The notes below the pieces were generated by a model that had not been told where the DNA came from, searched no databases, and worked only from the letters and a program-made list of their open reading frames with translations. Shown in pieces: positions 37,534 through 45,300 of a stretch of DNA of 64,000 nucleotides. Where the stretch lies: the NCBI GenBank assembly GCA_016721825.1, contig JADKHI010000004.1, positions 186,001 through 250,000 of the forward strand, written 5' to 3'. Origin of the DNA: Flavobacteriales bacterium. Lineage in GTDB: Bacteria > Bacteroidota > Bacteroidia > Flavobacteriales_F > PHOS-HE28. The number at the start of each line of letters is the position of its first letter. The first letter of the stretch is position 1. Position numbers and translations under genes: made by a program.

Positions 37534-39156
37534 CTATTCAATGAACACCGCCTTAGGCCCATACCGTGGAACACGGTGCATACGGCACTTATTGTTCATG
37601 CAAGACCCCACAGAGCCCTTGTCCGAGCTCCAAGGCTCAGCCACGAGCGGTGTATTGAACCGCTTGTCCTTAACCAATTGGAAGCCGAGCTTTTTCAAGC
37701 TCACGTACTTCTCCGGCGGAACATCCAGCTTGAACCACCACCCACCATCTGAGCGCTGTCCTCCGTCCTTGACGGAAGGATGCTTCCTACAATGGCCCTT
37801 CAGCCATTCCAAGGTTTTCCTGTAATCATCAGACACCACCTTAACCGGGCCGCCGCAGGCATGACAGAAATACTCCTGCGTTTCAGCGTGGCCCGCATTC
37901 GCCACAACCAGTTGCATGAGACCATCAGGTACCGCCTGACCGACCGTTCGGATCGCGCCCAAACGCCGTTCAAAGACCTTTGACGAGCAACAGCCGTTGC
38001 ACACACTGCAGATGTACATACCGTTCGAACAGGCCTTGCTATCCCTGCTGTCGATGACGGACAGACACTTTGACTGCCAGCAACGGTTCAGATAGACCAA
38101 GGCCTTTTCCGCGCAAGCATCATTCACGCATTTGAACTTCGTTGCACGGTAGAATGCGAAGTTGGACTGGTCTTGGGGCCGCATCATGTGGCCACAACTA
38201 CGGCAATTGAGTCGCGCAAGCAATGCGTTCAAGCGGTTCAACCCACCCAGGAACAGCTGGTACTCCTCATCGCTCCAACTACGCCCCAAGATGGACAACA
38301 TGTCCACGACCGTATACCCCCTCCATTCCTCAACCGGCTTGCACGAACGGGATGGCATAAAGCAGGGTTTATTACGGCACCACCAGAAGGATCGTTCATA
38401 CTCCTTGTCCAACACTGCTGCTTTGCGCCCTTCGCAGAAGAACAGCTCCTTAGGCTTCGCTTTGCGCGAAATGTTATCGTCGGTGTCATACCCCCAAGCC
38501 ACTGCACGACCGGCACATTCATCAAAGAGGCCAACAACCTTGTAGTCCGTACTGGACTCAACTGCGAAGTGGCGCATCAGCACCTCACCAACGTGTCGCT
38601 CCATTACGAAGCCATGGGCCTGATCGGCAACGATCGTAAGCGCGATCTCCAAAGAAGGGTCCAACCTGCCCAAGGAGGATCTACCTGCGCCATATCCTAA
38701 AAGCACCTTTAGGTCGGACGGTGACACTTGTCTCTTCCCTTCGGCAGCATTCTTGAACAGCCTTCGAACGAAGGTGAATTGCTCCTCTTGTTCTGCTTCT
38801 ACAAGCAGAGCAGCATATTCATCGATATCAAAGCGCTCAGTATACCCATCGAGCCATAACCGAAGCCGATGCATGGGGCTGCTTCGACCCTCGATATTCG
38901 ACACCAAGGACATGCGGATCTCATTGGGACAGGTCAGCGTCCAGGCTAGAATCCTTGGCCAGGGATGGCGCTCCAGGTCTCCCCCTTGACCATCGATAAG
39001 AAGTTCGAACAGGGCATGGAGGTCCTCAACCGAGGCACGCGACAACAACCTGTCCAACGTGGTGGCATCAATTGAGCCTGAACTGTTCAAGGAGGATATC
39101 ACCGTCAATCGTTTCATAATATCCGTCCAACCATAGCGTGAAGGCAGATCGGTCAT
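37534..39156 (-). CDS. Zinc-finger-rich protein of unknown function
   Basis: The frame gives up to 540 residues; the ATG at 39114 (MKRLTVISSLNSSG) is a likelier start than 39156. The N-terminal third is helical. The rest contains at least four Cys clusters suited to zinc: FWWCRNKPCF...C (about 268-285), CRSCGHMM...CVNDAC, YICSVCNGCCSS and FCHACGG with later C..C. I recognise no enzyme motif. Its start overlaps the end of the next upstream gene in another frame, and the phrase LWLDGYTERFDIDEYAALL here echoes LWLDGYYETIDGDILLEQF at the end of that gene. One extra base near 39070 would fuse both into one protein of about 697 residues, which I think was the original state. Confidence 0.75.
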   Translation of the reverse strand: MTDLPSRYGWTDIMKRLTVISSLNSSGSIDATTLDRLLSRASVEDLHALFELLIDGQGGDLERHPWPRILAWTLTCPNEIRMSLVSNIEGRSSPMHRLRLWLDGYTERFDIDEYAALLVEAEQEEQFTFVRRLFKNAAEGKRQVSPSDLKVLLGYGAGRSSLGRLDPSLEIALTIVADQAHGFVMERHVGEVLMRHFAVESSTDYKVVGLFDECAGRAVAWGYDTDDNISRKAKPKELFFCEGRKAAVLDKEYERSFWWCRNKPCFMPSRSCKPVEEWRGYTVVDMLSILGRSWSDEEYQLFLGGLNRLNALLARLNCRSCGHMMRPQDQSNFAFYRATKFKCVNDACAEKALVYLNRCWQSKCLSVIDSRDSKACSNGMYICSVCNGCCSSKVFERRLGAIRTVGQAVPDGLMQLVVANAGHAETQEYFCHACGGPVKVVSDDYRKTLEWLKGHCRKHPSVKDGGQRSDGGWWFKLDVPPEKYVSLKKLGFQLVKDKRFNTPLVAEPWSSDKGSVGSCMNNKCRMHRVPRYGPKAVFIE

Positions 39157-39625
39157 CCACGAGTGGTACGACCTCTCGCTTCACATCCAGCACGTTGAGG
39201 CCAACACCCACCCCCACTGCCTTGAGCAATCTGCACAACTCAGCGAACTGAACACCATCCTTGAGAAGACCGACCTGCGCGAGGTACTTCCGGACTAAGG
39301 AGGAAGCTGTTGTGGAAGACACATCCATTAGTACGGCATCCGCCCATTTGCTCTTAAGGAGCTTGAGCACATCATTCTTGAAGAACTTCAGAACATCATC
39401 AGCATTTAACTGCCCGAACGAACGAAGACCCAGTGCTTCGGACTTACCACTTCGATTATCAGTTCTTCTTTCGTACACAAGAAGCTGGCGCAGCCCAAAC
39501 TCATCCAGTCTTGGGTTCTTGCTTATGTGACAGAAGATGCTAGCTCCGTCTGATAGGTCTTTGATGAGACCATATTGGCCTTTGCGACGCCAATCAAATA
39601 GCCCACACGATAGTTCCTCCTTCAT
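39068..39625 (-). CDS. Cold-shock-domain-like protein (N-terminal part of the cassette gene)
   Basis: The 185-residue product begins with a cold-shock-like OB fold: LFDWRRKGQYGLIKDL then GASIFCHISKN, the RNP-like pattern of CSD nucleic-acid-binding domains. The rest is helical (NADDVLKFFKNDVLKLLKSK, SSLVRKYLAQVGLLKDG) and ends in the LWLDGYYE repeat shared with the next protein. It overlaps the downstream frame by 47-89 bases. Together the pair suggests a nucleic-acid-sensing protein with CSD at the front and zinc fingers at the back. No known system is recognised. Confidence 0.72.
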   Translation of the reverse strand: MKEELSCGLFDWRRKGQYGLIKDLSDGASIFCHISKNPRLDEFGLRQLLVYERRTDNRSGKSEALGLRSFGQLNADDVLKFFKNDVLKLLKSKWADAVLMDVSSTTASSLVRKYLAQVGLLKDGVQFAELCRLLKAVGVGVGLNVLDVKREVVPLVDDRSAFTLWLDGYYETIDGDILLEQFRLN

Positions 39626-39671
39626 TCTTTCAAAGGAAAGCGCTCAAGATAGTCGGGTGATTCTCCAACCC

Positions 39672-39862
39672 CATCTCCGCCGCACACTGCGGAAACGGGT
39701 GACGCATGCGAAGCTGCTACGGGCCTTGCTGCTTCCGCAACGCCCTAACCGCCCCGAAGGCTGACAGCCCACCGATCACCCCGATCGCGACCCAGATCCA
39801 GGTTTTGGATGGGTCGAAGGGTTTCTCTTCGGAAACAACGGACGGTATCGCGCTGAGCGCAC
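39672..39862 (-). pseudogene. Truncated 3' end of a DUF3999-type gene
   Basis: On the minus strand this stretch encodes KPFDPSKTWIWVAIGVIGGL and then SAFGAVRALRKQQGP, matching the C-terminal membrane segment of the DUF3999-type protein at 56103-56225 (KPFDPSTLWLWIAILVVGGL). Only the last about 60 codons remain. The first 96 bases double as the right direct repeat of the cassette. At about 39855 it joins the 3' end of another gene in opposite orientation. Confidence 0.75.
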
Positions 39863-39954
39863 CGGAGTTCGTTCGTGCCTACGGTAACGCACGGATCATT
39901 GTGGACACGGGCAGCAGCAGTGCGCCCGCAACCCCGGTACCGGTGGCCGCCTAA
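39854..39954 (+). pseudogene. Truncated 3' end of the helical-protein gene at 19249
   Basis: The last 33 codons (SAPEFVRAYGNARIIVDTGS then SSAPATPVPVAA) are nearly identical to the end of the 19249 gene. Upstream of them the sequence switches abruptly to the DUF3999-type remnant. No start or RBS is present. Confidence 0.8.
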
Positions 39955-39978
39955 AAGGCCCCACGCCGCTGCTGCAGA

Positions 39979-40003
39979 CCCTGGCCTTGTGCCGGGGTTT
40001 GTT
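39979..40003 (+). terminator. Terminator-like hairpin, copy of 19936-19960
   Basis: The same CCCTGGC / GCCGGGG stem and CTTGT loop are kept behind the truncated gene end, showing that the duplicated unit included the terminator. Confidence 0.55.
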
Positions 40004-40019
40004 GCTTTTGGGCGACAGC

Positions 40020-40640
40020 AGACCAGGGAGCGCTCGCAGGCTCGCTTTCGGAGGGTTAACCGCAGATGGCGCAGATGATCGATGAATGCGCTCGCAGGCT
40101 CGCTTGGGTGAAGGCACGAATGAACACCCTGACGGAGGCGCGGAGTCACGGAGAAAGAGGGGGCGCTCGCAGGGCTCGCTTGATGAGGATCCGCAGATGA
40201 CGCAGTGAATGGGCCGCAGGCGAAGTACCGCTCGCGAGGCTCGCTGGGAGGGCGTTCGCGGCCCGCTCGCAGGAGGTTAACCGCAGAGGCGCAGATGAAG
40301 CGGAAATGCGCTCGCAGGCTCGCTGCTGAAGTGAACCGCAGATGACGCTGATGGCGCAGATGAATGCGCTCGCTGGCTCGCTAGGGGTGATCGCTTAGTG
40401 GGGCTTGGGCTGGCGGGCTTGGGTGGACGGAGTGGACCGGGTGCTGGGTGGGCTCAGGTAGTTGGCTCAACGGCTGGGCGAGCTGGTCATTGGCTTCTAG
40501 GTCCTCGGTGGAGGCCGGACGTGGGGAGCAGGGGCGTTCTTGGCCTTGGGCTCAGGTGGGCGGCTCAGTGGTTCTGGGCCTGTTGGCTCAGGCGGTCGGT
40601 GGAGGCCGGAGGATAGGAAAGCAAAACCGAGATCCCTGGC
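40020..40640. repeat. Repeat-rich segment, copy B of the segmental duplication
   Basis: Bases 40020-40395 contain at least five degenerate copies of the CGCAGATGACGC / GAATGCGCTCGCAGGCTCGC family. Bases 40396-40620 match 20185-20400 (TTGGGCTGGCGGGCTTGGGT and flanks). Copy B has more repeat units than copy A. No gene is supported. Confidence 0.65.
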
Positions 40641-40646
40641 TTTCGG

Positions 40647-40677
40647 ACCCTACCCCGATAAGCTATAGGGGCGGGGT
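40647..40677 (-). terminator. GC-rich hairpin after the frameshifted membrane-protein gene
   Basis: ACCC-TA-CCCC and GGGG-CG-GGGT pair around an 11-base loop, 8 bases beyond the stop codon at 40685 on the minus strand. There is no clear T-run on either side, so it may be a bidirectional end structure. Confidence 0.4.
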
Positions 40678-40684
40678 AATGGGG

Positions 40685-41421
40685 TCAGCTTCCTTGTTCC
40701 GGTGTTCGCTGACCGTTCAGGATGGAAATGATGCGGTCGCATTCCTGCCTTAAGCGCATCAACATCTCCGGTACCACCTTGAGCACGATGACACCGAAGC
40801 AAACGATGACCATGGCGACAATGAGCACCACCAGGACGGACCAGAACAAGCGATGACCGAACTGCGGTAATGCATTGAAGTAAACGATGATGGACACCAC
40901 CGTCCGTACGAAAAGGATGAAGCTTGCCTCGGCCGCCTTGATCTGCACTTCGAGGCTTTTCTTCATGTCCACCAAGGCCTTGTGGGTAAGCTCTGTCTTG
41001 ACCTGCGCCAGCACCTGTTGCATGAGGGCAGGACTGAGCGGCTGCGGAGTGTATTTGGAAGACCGATAGATGCGCTGCAGCCAAAGCCGAATGTGTTTCT
41101 GTGACCACTTCGACCGAATGAGCCTTCGCGCCAGCTTGAAGGTGCCGAGTAGATGGCCACTTCGAAGATGAGCGCCGCAACCCATTGCGTCAGGTAGTAG
41201 ACTATGACGAACAGGCTGAAGGGATGATGAAAGTACCGCTCACAAATCCCCGAAGGAGGGTTTCGACCTTCACCAAGTCCATAACCTCGTAGGCGCCAGA
41301 AGTAGATGTAGGCGTAGGAGGTTAGGCTGCTTGGTGAACACCAGGTTCAACAGCCGACGCATAGGCGCATACAGGAGCGGCCCTTTAAGAAATCACCGAG
41401 CAGGGTGTAGCCTTCTTCCAT
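40685..41421 (-). pseudogene. Membrane protein of unknown function, frameshifted
   Basis: An intact-looking 166-codon frame (40685-41185) with two membrane segments (SFILFVRTVVSIIVYFNALP, then FWSVLVVLIVAMVIVCFGVI) is only the C-terminal half. Upstream, protein-like sequence continues in other frames: LTSYAYIYFWRLRGYGLGEG and FSLFVIVYYLTQWVAALIFE, starting from an ATG at 41421 (MEEGYTLLGDFLKG). At least two single-base shifts, near 41150 and 41370, separate the parts. The full product would be about 245 residues. Family not recognised. Confidence 0.6.
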
Positions 41422-41479
41422 GGTTACGGCGGTTATGTGCAGAGCGCCGCTTGCGAAGCGACAAGAGGGGATTCACCAA

Positions 41480-41728
41480 CTAGATCAGTTCCGCTTGCTC
41501 CACCAATTCCAGATCGACCCTGACGCAGAACGGGCGTAGCGCGGACAGGTCGTTGGACTCGGACAAGGGCTGGGCCTTGATCAGATCGCCGGACCGGATG
41601 AGGTAGAGCTGCCCGGGTTCTTCGGGAAAGAAGAAGGATGGCACACCGCTAAGCGCCGATCCGTCCGACAGGCTCAAGCGGCTGTGGTGGTTGAGGCAGC
41701 CGGTGGCAAGCAAGGTTTCGGGTTTCAT
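41480..41728 (-). CDS. Small protein of unknown function
   Basis: The 82-codon frame shows strong G/C preference at third positions like the real genes around it, and lies 58 bases upstream of the membrane-protein remnant on the same strand. The sequence is short, soluble and unmatched to any family I know (LYLIRSGDLIKAQPLSE is its most regular part). Confidence 0.5.
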   Translation of the reverse strand: MKPETLLATGCLNHHSRLSLSDGSALSGVPSFFFPEEPGQLYLIRSGDLIKAQPLSESNDLSALRPFCVRVDLELVEQAELI

Positions 41729-41852
41729 GGCTGTTGTTGTGTTTGTTCAGAACAGAACGAGTTGACGAGGCTCGATGACCCAAACCACCAAGAATGCGCC
41801 CACTGGGCGAATAGTGTGCCAGAAGAAGGTGCTCGGACAATTTGGCGACGCG

Positions 41853-42179
41853 CTACGCGCGGTCCAAGACAGTGGCTGTTGGAGCTTCGCTCTTCACCAC
41901 GTTGATCCCATTCTCACGGCCTTGCGCGGAGTTGTAGCCTTCACTTGCCCCAAGCTTTTCTCCGTTGCCGCCTTGGAGATTGAAGTAGAAGGCCACTCCC
42001 GTCTGCCAGCGCGTGTACCGATCATCCAATGGGGCATTGCGCTTCACCGCATCAATGCTGCCTTGGCACGCTTGTTTGGTGGTGTGCTCTTCGCCGGTCA
42101 TCACAGGCTCGTAATTGCTACCACGGAACACGTAGTAGAACTGTCCGCGAGTGCTCTTCTGGATCACGAATGTTGCCAT
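41853..42179 (-). CDS. YegP-family (DUF1508) protein
   Basis: From the ATG at 42179 (MATFVIQKS) the 108-residue protein has two tandem DUF1508 units: GQFYYVFRGSNYEPVMTGEE..ACQGSIDAVKRNA and VAFYFNLQGGNGEKLGASEGY..GRENGINVVKSEAPTA. The phrase FxLxAxNGExxxxSExY is the family mark. YegP-like proteins are small and cytoplasmic, with no firm function. It diverges from the XRE regulator at 42246, and a decayed second copy lies beyond that gene at 42585. Confidence 0.88.
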   Translation of the reverse strand: MATFVIQKSTRGQFYYVFRGSNYEPVMTGEEHTTKQACQGSIDAVKRNAPLDDRYTRWQTGVAFYFNLQGGNGEKLGASEGYNSAQGRENGINVVKSEAPTATVLDRA

Positions 42180-42196
42180 GTTTCTCGTCAATTGGT

Positions 42197-42229
42197 GTGT
42201 CCATATGGGGCGGAACTAGGTTTGGACAC
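42197..42229. promoter_or_regulatory. Promoter and candidate operator of the XRE gene
   Basis: TAGGTTTG at 42217-42224 is a perfect Bacteroidota -7 element, with TTG at 42192-42194 at suitable -33 spacing. An inverted repeat GTGTCCA (42197-42203) / TGGACAC (42223-42229) spans the promoter. This layout fits autoregulation by the XRE protein and shared control of the divergent yegP-like gene. Its leader to the GTG at 42246 would be about 15 bases. Confidence 0.5.
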
Positions 42230-42245
42230 TTTCTATCCAACAGCT

Positions 42246-42563
42246 GTGTCGAACGCGCCCCCTCCCTTCGCAGAACTGCTTCGCCACCACCGCGAAGCGC
42301 AAGGCCAGCCCCTGCGCGCGGTAGCAGAGAAGCTGCAGGTGGACATCAGCCTAGTGAGCAAATGGGAACGCGGTGAGCGGAAGCCTAGCCGCGATGAGGT
42401 GAGCGCCCTGGCGAAATGCCTGAAGGCCGACCGCAAGCAACTGCTAGTGGCCTACCTGCGCGACAAGGTCATGTACGAAGTGCAGAACGACGAGTTCGCA
42501 CTAGACGCGCTCAAAGCCGCCGAAGCCCAAGTGAAGTACCAAGCCAAAGGCCAGAGAAACTGA
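42246..42563 (+). CDS. XRE-family transcriptional regulator
   Basis: Starting at the GTG at 42246 gives 105 residues with a helix-turn-helix domain at about 6-62: FAELLRHHREAQGQPLRAVA, then LQVDISLVSKWERGERKPSR. The C-terminal extension (about 70-105) is charged and helical. The frame is open far upstream but there it only shadows the divergent yegP-like gene. Its place ahead of a HEPN gene and a type III R-M operon recalls controller proteins of R-M systems, though the type III genes are about 1 kb away and not obviously linked. Confidence 0.8.
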   Translation: MSNAPPPFAELLRHHREAQGQPLRAVAEKLQVDISLVSKWERGERKPSRDEVSALAKCLKADRKQLLVAYLRDKVMYEVQNDEFALDALKAAEAQVKYQAKGQRN

Positions 42564-42584
42564 ACAAGCCCAACCGAACTTTCC

Positions 42585-42912
42585 ATGGCCACATTTTCAA
42601 ATCTTCCAGGACAGAAGGGGCGACTTTCGCTTTCGACTGCGGGCTGAGAATGGTGAGACGATTCTAGCAAGCGGCACTACGCGAGCCGCTGCCCACATGG
42701 GTGTTGAGCGTTAAACGGAACGCGCCCAGTGATGGCAATTATCGCAAGCTTCAGGCTGCCACGGGTCAGTGCTATTTCACCTCGTTGCAGGAAATGGTGA
42801 GGTAGTCGGTGTTAGCCGAAGTTTATTCTACGACACATGCTGGGGACAGGGAATTGAAAGCGTTCGATGCGCCAGCCGCACGACTAGAAGAGCTAACCTG
42901 ACCTACCCACGC
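42585..42912 (+). pseudogene. Decayed YegP-family (DUF1508) gene
   Basis: Two DUF1508 units can be read across frames: ATG at 42585 (MATF), then FQIFQDRRGDFRFRLRAENG with ETILASGTTRAAAHMGVE. After a shift comes SVKRNAPSDGNYRKLQAATG, and after another HLVAGNGEVVGVSRSL, ending RRANLTYPRE near 42912. Single-base changes near 42595 (T-run), 42713 and 42776 explain the breaks. The TYPRE phrase recurs at 43562 after the HEPN gene, followed by a plausible end and stop, which suggests the gene was interrupted there. Confidence 0.65.
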
Positions 42913-42917
42913 GAGTC

Positions 42918-43520
42918 ATGCCAAGTCAAGCCTATGGAACATTCCAGTCAATGAGAACTGACTCTCTCGGGCTGATTCGAGCGCATTATGCGTTCGAGAC
43001 ACTAGTTGGAATTCCCCCCGCCCAGCTTGGCTACCTAATCCGCAGCGCCATTGTGATGCTCTGCGCAGCTTGGGAGAGATACAATGAAGACCTTCTCCTC
43101 GAAGCAATTGGCATTGCTGAGAGCCATACACCAAGTGCGGTTGACCTCTCGGAGGAAGTCAAGAAGACGATCAGTGGTAGGGTTAAGCGGGACAAGAATG
43201 ATCTATCACCGTTACTCTTAGCCGATGCCGGATGGAAGACCATGTGGCTGGCCTACGCAACCGAGGACACGGATGCGCTGAACACACCAAACCGAGAAAA
43301 CTTGAACGCCTTGTTCAAAGCCCACTTCGGCATGGCCGAGTATTCAAGGATTTGGACCGATGATGGGCGAACACAGATTAACAAGTTCATTGAAGATCGG
43401 GGCGCCGTAGCACACAATGGAAATCGTGCGCGGAACATCACAATGGAAGAGTTGAGGATATACCACGACATGGTAGTTGGCTTTGCGCCTGAGATAGACA
43501 GTAAGATGGGGATGAACTAG
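42918..43520 (+). CDS. RiboL-PSP-HEPN-type protein (putative RNase toxin)
   Basis: The 200-residue protein resembles the MAE_28990/RiboL-PSP HEPN group: LCAAWERYNEDLLLEAIGIA (about 52-71), a long helical middle, and the HEPN R-x4-H site in EDRGAVAHNG (about residues 159-168). HEPN proteins of this kind are metal-independent RNases found in toxin-antitoxin and abortive-infection loci. The ATG at 42951 (MRTDSLGLIRAHYAF) is an equally good start. No antitoxin is adjacent. The frame is intact although both flanks are broken yegP-like sequence. Confidence 0.8.
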   Translation: MPSQAYGTFQSMRTDSLGLIRAHYAFETLVGIPPAQLGYLIRSAIVMLCAAWERYNEDLLLEAIGIAESHTPSAVDLSEEVKKTISGRVKRDKNDLSPLLLADAGWKTMWLAYATEDTDALNTPNRENLNALFKAHFGMAEYSRIWTDDGRTQINKFIEDRGAVAHNGNRARNITMEELRIYHDMVVGFAPEIDSKMGMN

Positions 43521-43552
43521 AAAGCAGATATGCGGACTCTAGGCCAGTGTGG

Positions 43553-43630
43553 GAGCGCACCTATCCGCGCGAAGAGTTAGTGCCAACACCGGCAACCCCT
43601 GAGACAACCGTACCACCAGCTGAAGCCTGA
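43553..43630 (+). pseudogene. Possible displaced 3' end of the yegP-like gene
   Basis: An open stretch before a TGA at 43630 reads ERTYPREELVPTPATPETTV then PPAEA. The TYPRE phrase is the same as at the broken end of the yegP-like gene (about 42900-42912). If the two belong together, the HEPN gene is an insertion of about 640 bases. Evidence is short and tentative. Confidence 0.35.
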
Positions 43631-43633
43631 CCC

Positions 43634-45300
43634 ATGCCCACCCTCCAATTCAAAGGCAAGAGTTTCGTGCAGAACCATCACCTCGCGGTGAAGTTCCACC
43701 AGCTTGTGGGCGTGAAGGGCAAAAGCCTTACCGACAAGGTGAGCCTGCACGACAACCTGATCGTGCAGGGCGACAACCTCAAAGCCCTGAAGGCCCTGCT
43801 GCCCACCTACGCCGGCAAGGTGAAGTGCATCTACATAGACCCGCCCTACAACACCGGCAACGAGAAGTGGGTGTACAACGACAACGTGAACAGCCCCATG
43901 ATGCAGGAGTGGCTGGGCAACATTGTGGACAAGGACGACCTGACCCGCCACGACAAGTGGCTCTGTATGATGATGCCGCGCTTGAAGCTCCTGAAGGAAC
44001 TGCTGCGGGAGGACGGTATCATCTTCGTCTCAATCGATGACAATGAGATTCATCGACTACGGCTGCTGATGGATGAGGTCTTTGGCGACCAGAACTTCCT
44101 GCAGGAGATTATCTGGAAGAACAAGTACGGCCCCGGGGCATTGACTAAGGGGTATGGCAACGTACACGAGTACATCCTTTGTTATGGCAAGAGCCCAGTT
44201 GAGAGCATCTCAGCTCCACTCACCGAAGAAGAGATTAAGAACTATAAGCTGAAGGATGACAAGTTTGAGTCGAGGGGCGGCTACATAACACAGCCGCTAA
44301 TGACCCGGAGCAAGGATGACCGTGCGAACCTTGTTTATCCTATTAAGCATAAGGGGAAGGAAATCTGGCCAGACAAACAATGGATATGGGAGGAAACGAG
44401 GTTGAAGAGAGCACTTGCCAATGACGAAGTCGTTTTCAATCAGGACGCCGATACAAAGAAGTGGAGCGTGCGCTTCAAGCAATACCTCTATGACGAGAAT
44501 GGAGTAATGCGCAGGGGTAAACCAATCTCCCTTTCAATAGGCCCTTCAAGCCAAGAGGGGTCTTGGGAAATTGAGGAACTGTTTGGCAACAAGGACACTT
44601 TCAACAATCCCAAACCATAGGCACTGGTTGAGAAGTTGATCAACATCACGAATAATGGCGATGATGGAAAGGACGCAATCTTCCTTGACAGTTTCGGCAG
44701 TGGGACCACTGCCCATGCCATACTTCGGTTGAACAAGCGTGACGGTGGCAACCGAAGATTCATACTGGTCCAAATTGAAGAGGAGCTACCGAGTGATTCA
44801 GTTCCCGCGAAGGCCGGATTCAGTCACGTCTATGATGTCACCGCGGAGCGCGTTCGGCGCGTAATCAATGGCGTTCCCAAGAGCAAGGACTTCCAAGAGG
44901 GCACGGGCGGCAGCTTCAGCTACTTCAAGCTTGGCCCTCCCATCGAGATGGAGCAGATCCTGCATGGCAAGAACATGCCGAGCTATGAGGACCTGGCGCT
45001 ACGTGTTCTTCACCGCTACCGGCGAAGAGTTCAACGCAGCCGTTATCGGCAGGACAAGAAGAAGCCCATCATCGGTACCAGCAAGGAATACCCCGGCGGC
45101 GTGTTCCTCTACTACGAGCCGGACATGAAGTACCTGATGAACACAGCGCTCACGTTGGACATGGCCAAGGCCCTGGGCCCGCACAAGAACAAGAAGCGCT
45201 TGGTGTTCGCTCCGCAGAAGTACCTGGACCAGGACTACCTGGACCTGCACCGCATCGACTTCCACCAGTTGCCCTTCGAGATCATCGCTTCAAGGACTGA
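43634..45300 (+). pseudogene. Type III restriction-modification methylase subunit (Mod), disrupted
   Basis: The N-terminal part has the beta-class N6-adenine methylase motif IV DPPYNTGNEKW near residue 66, followed by FVSIDDNEIHRLRLLMDEVFG. A TAG at 44618-44620 interrupts the same frame, after which it goes on: ALVEKLINITNN and the AdoMet motif DSFGSGTTAHAIL near residue 350. At about 44995-45050 a short out-of-frame piece replaces YVFFTATGEEFNAAVIG. Near 45285 another shift hides the expected ending RFKD and stop TGA (45298-45300). That TGA overlaps the ATG of res, the normal mod-res layout. As written no full methylase is made. Confidence 0.85.

Noticed and set aside
44618..44620. TAG recoding or stop readthrough in mod
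   Set aside because: TAG is used as a normal stop in this window (for example the M28 gene at 4982 and res at 47806), and mod has other frame lesions, so recoding is not needed.
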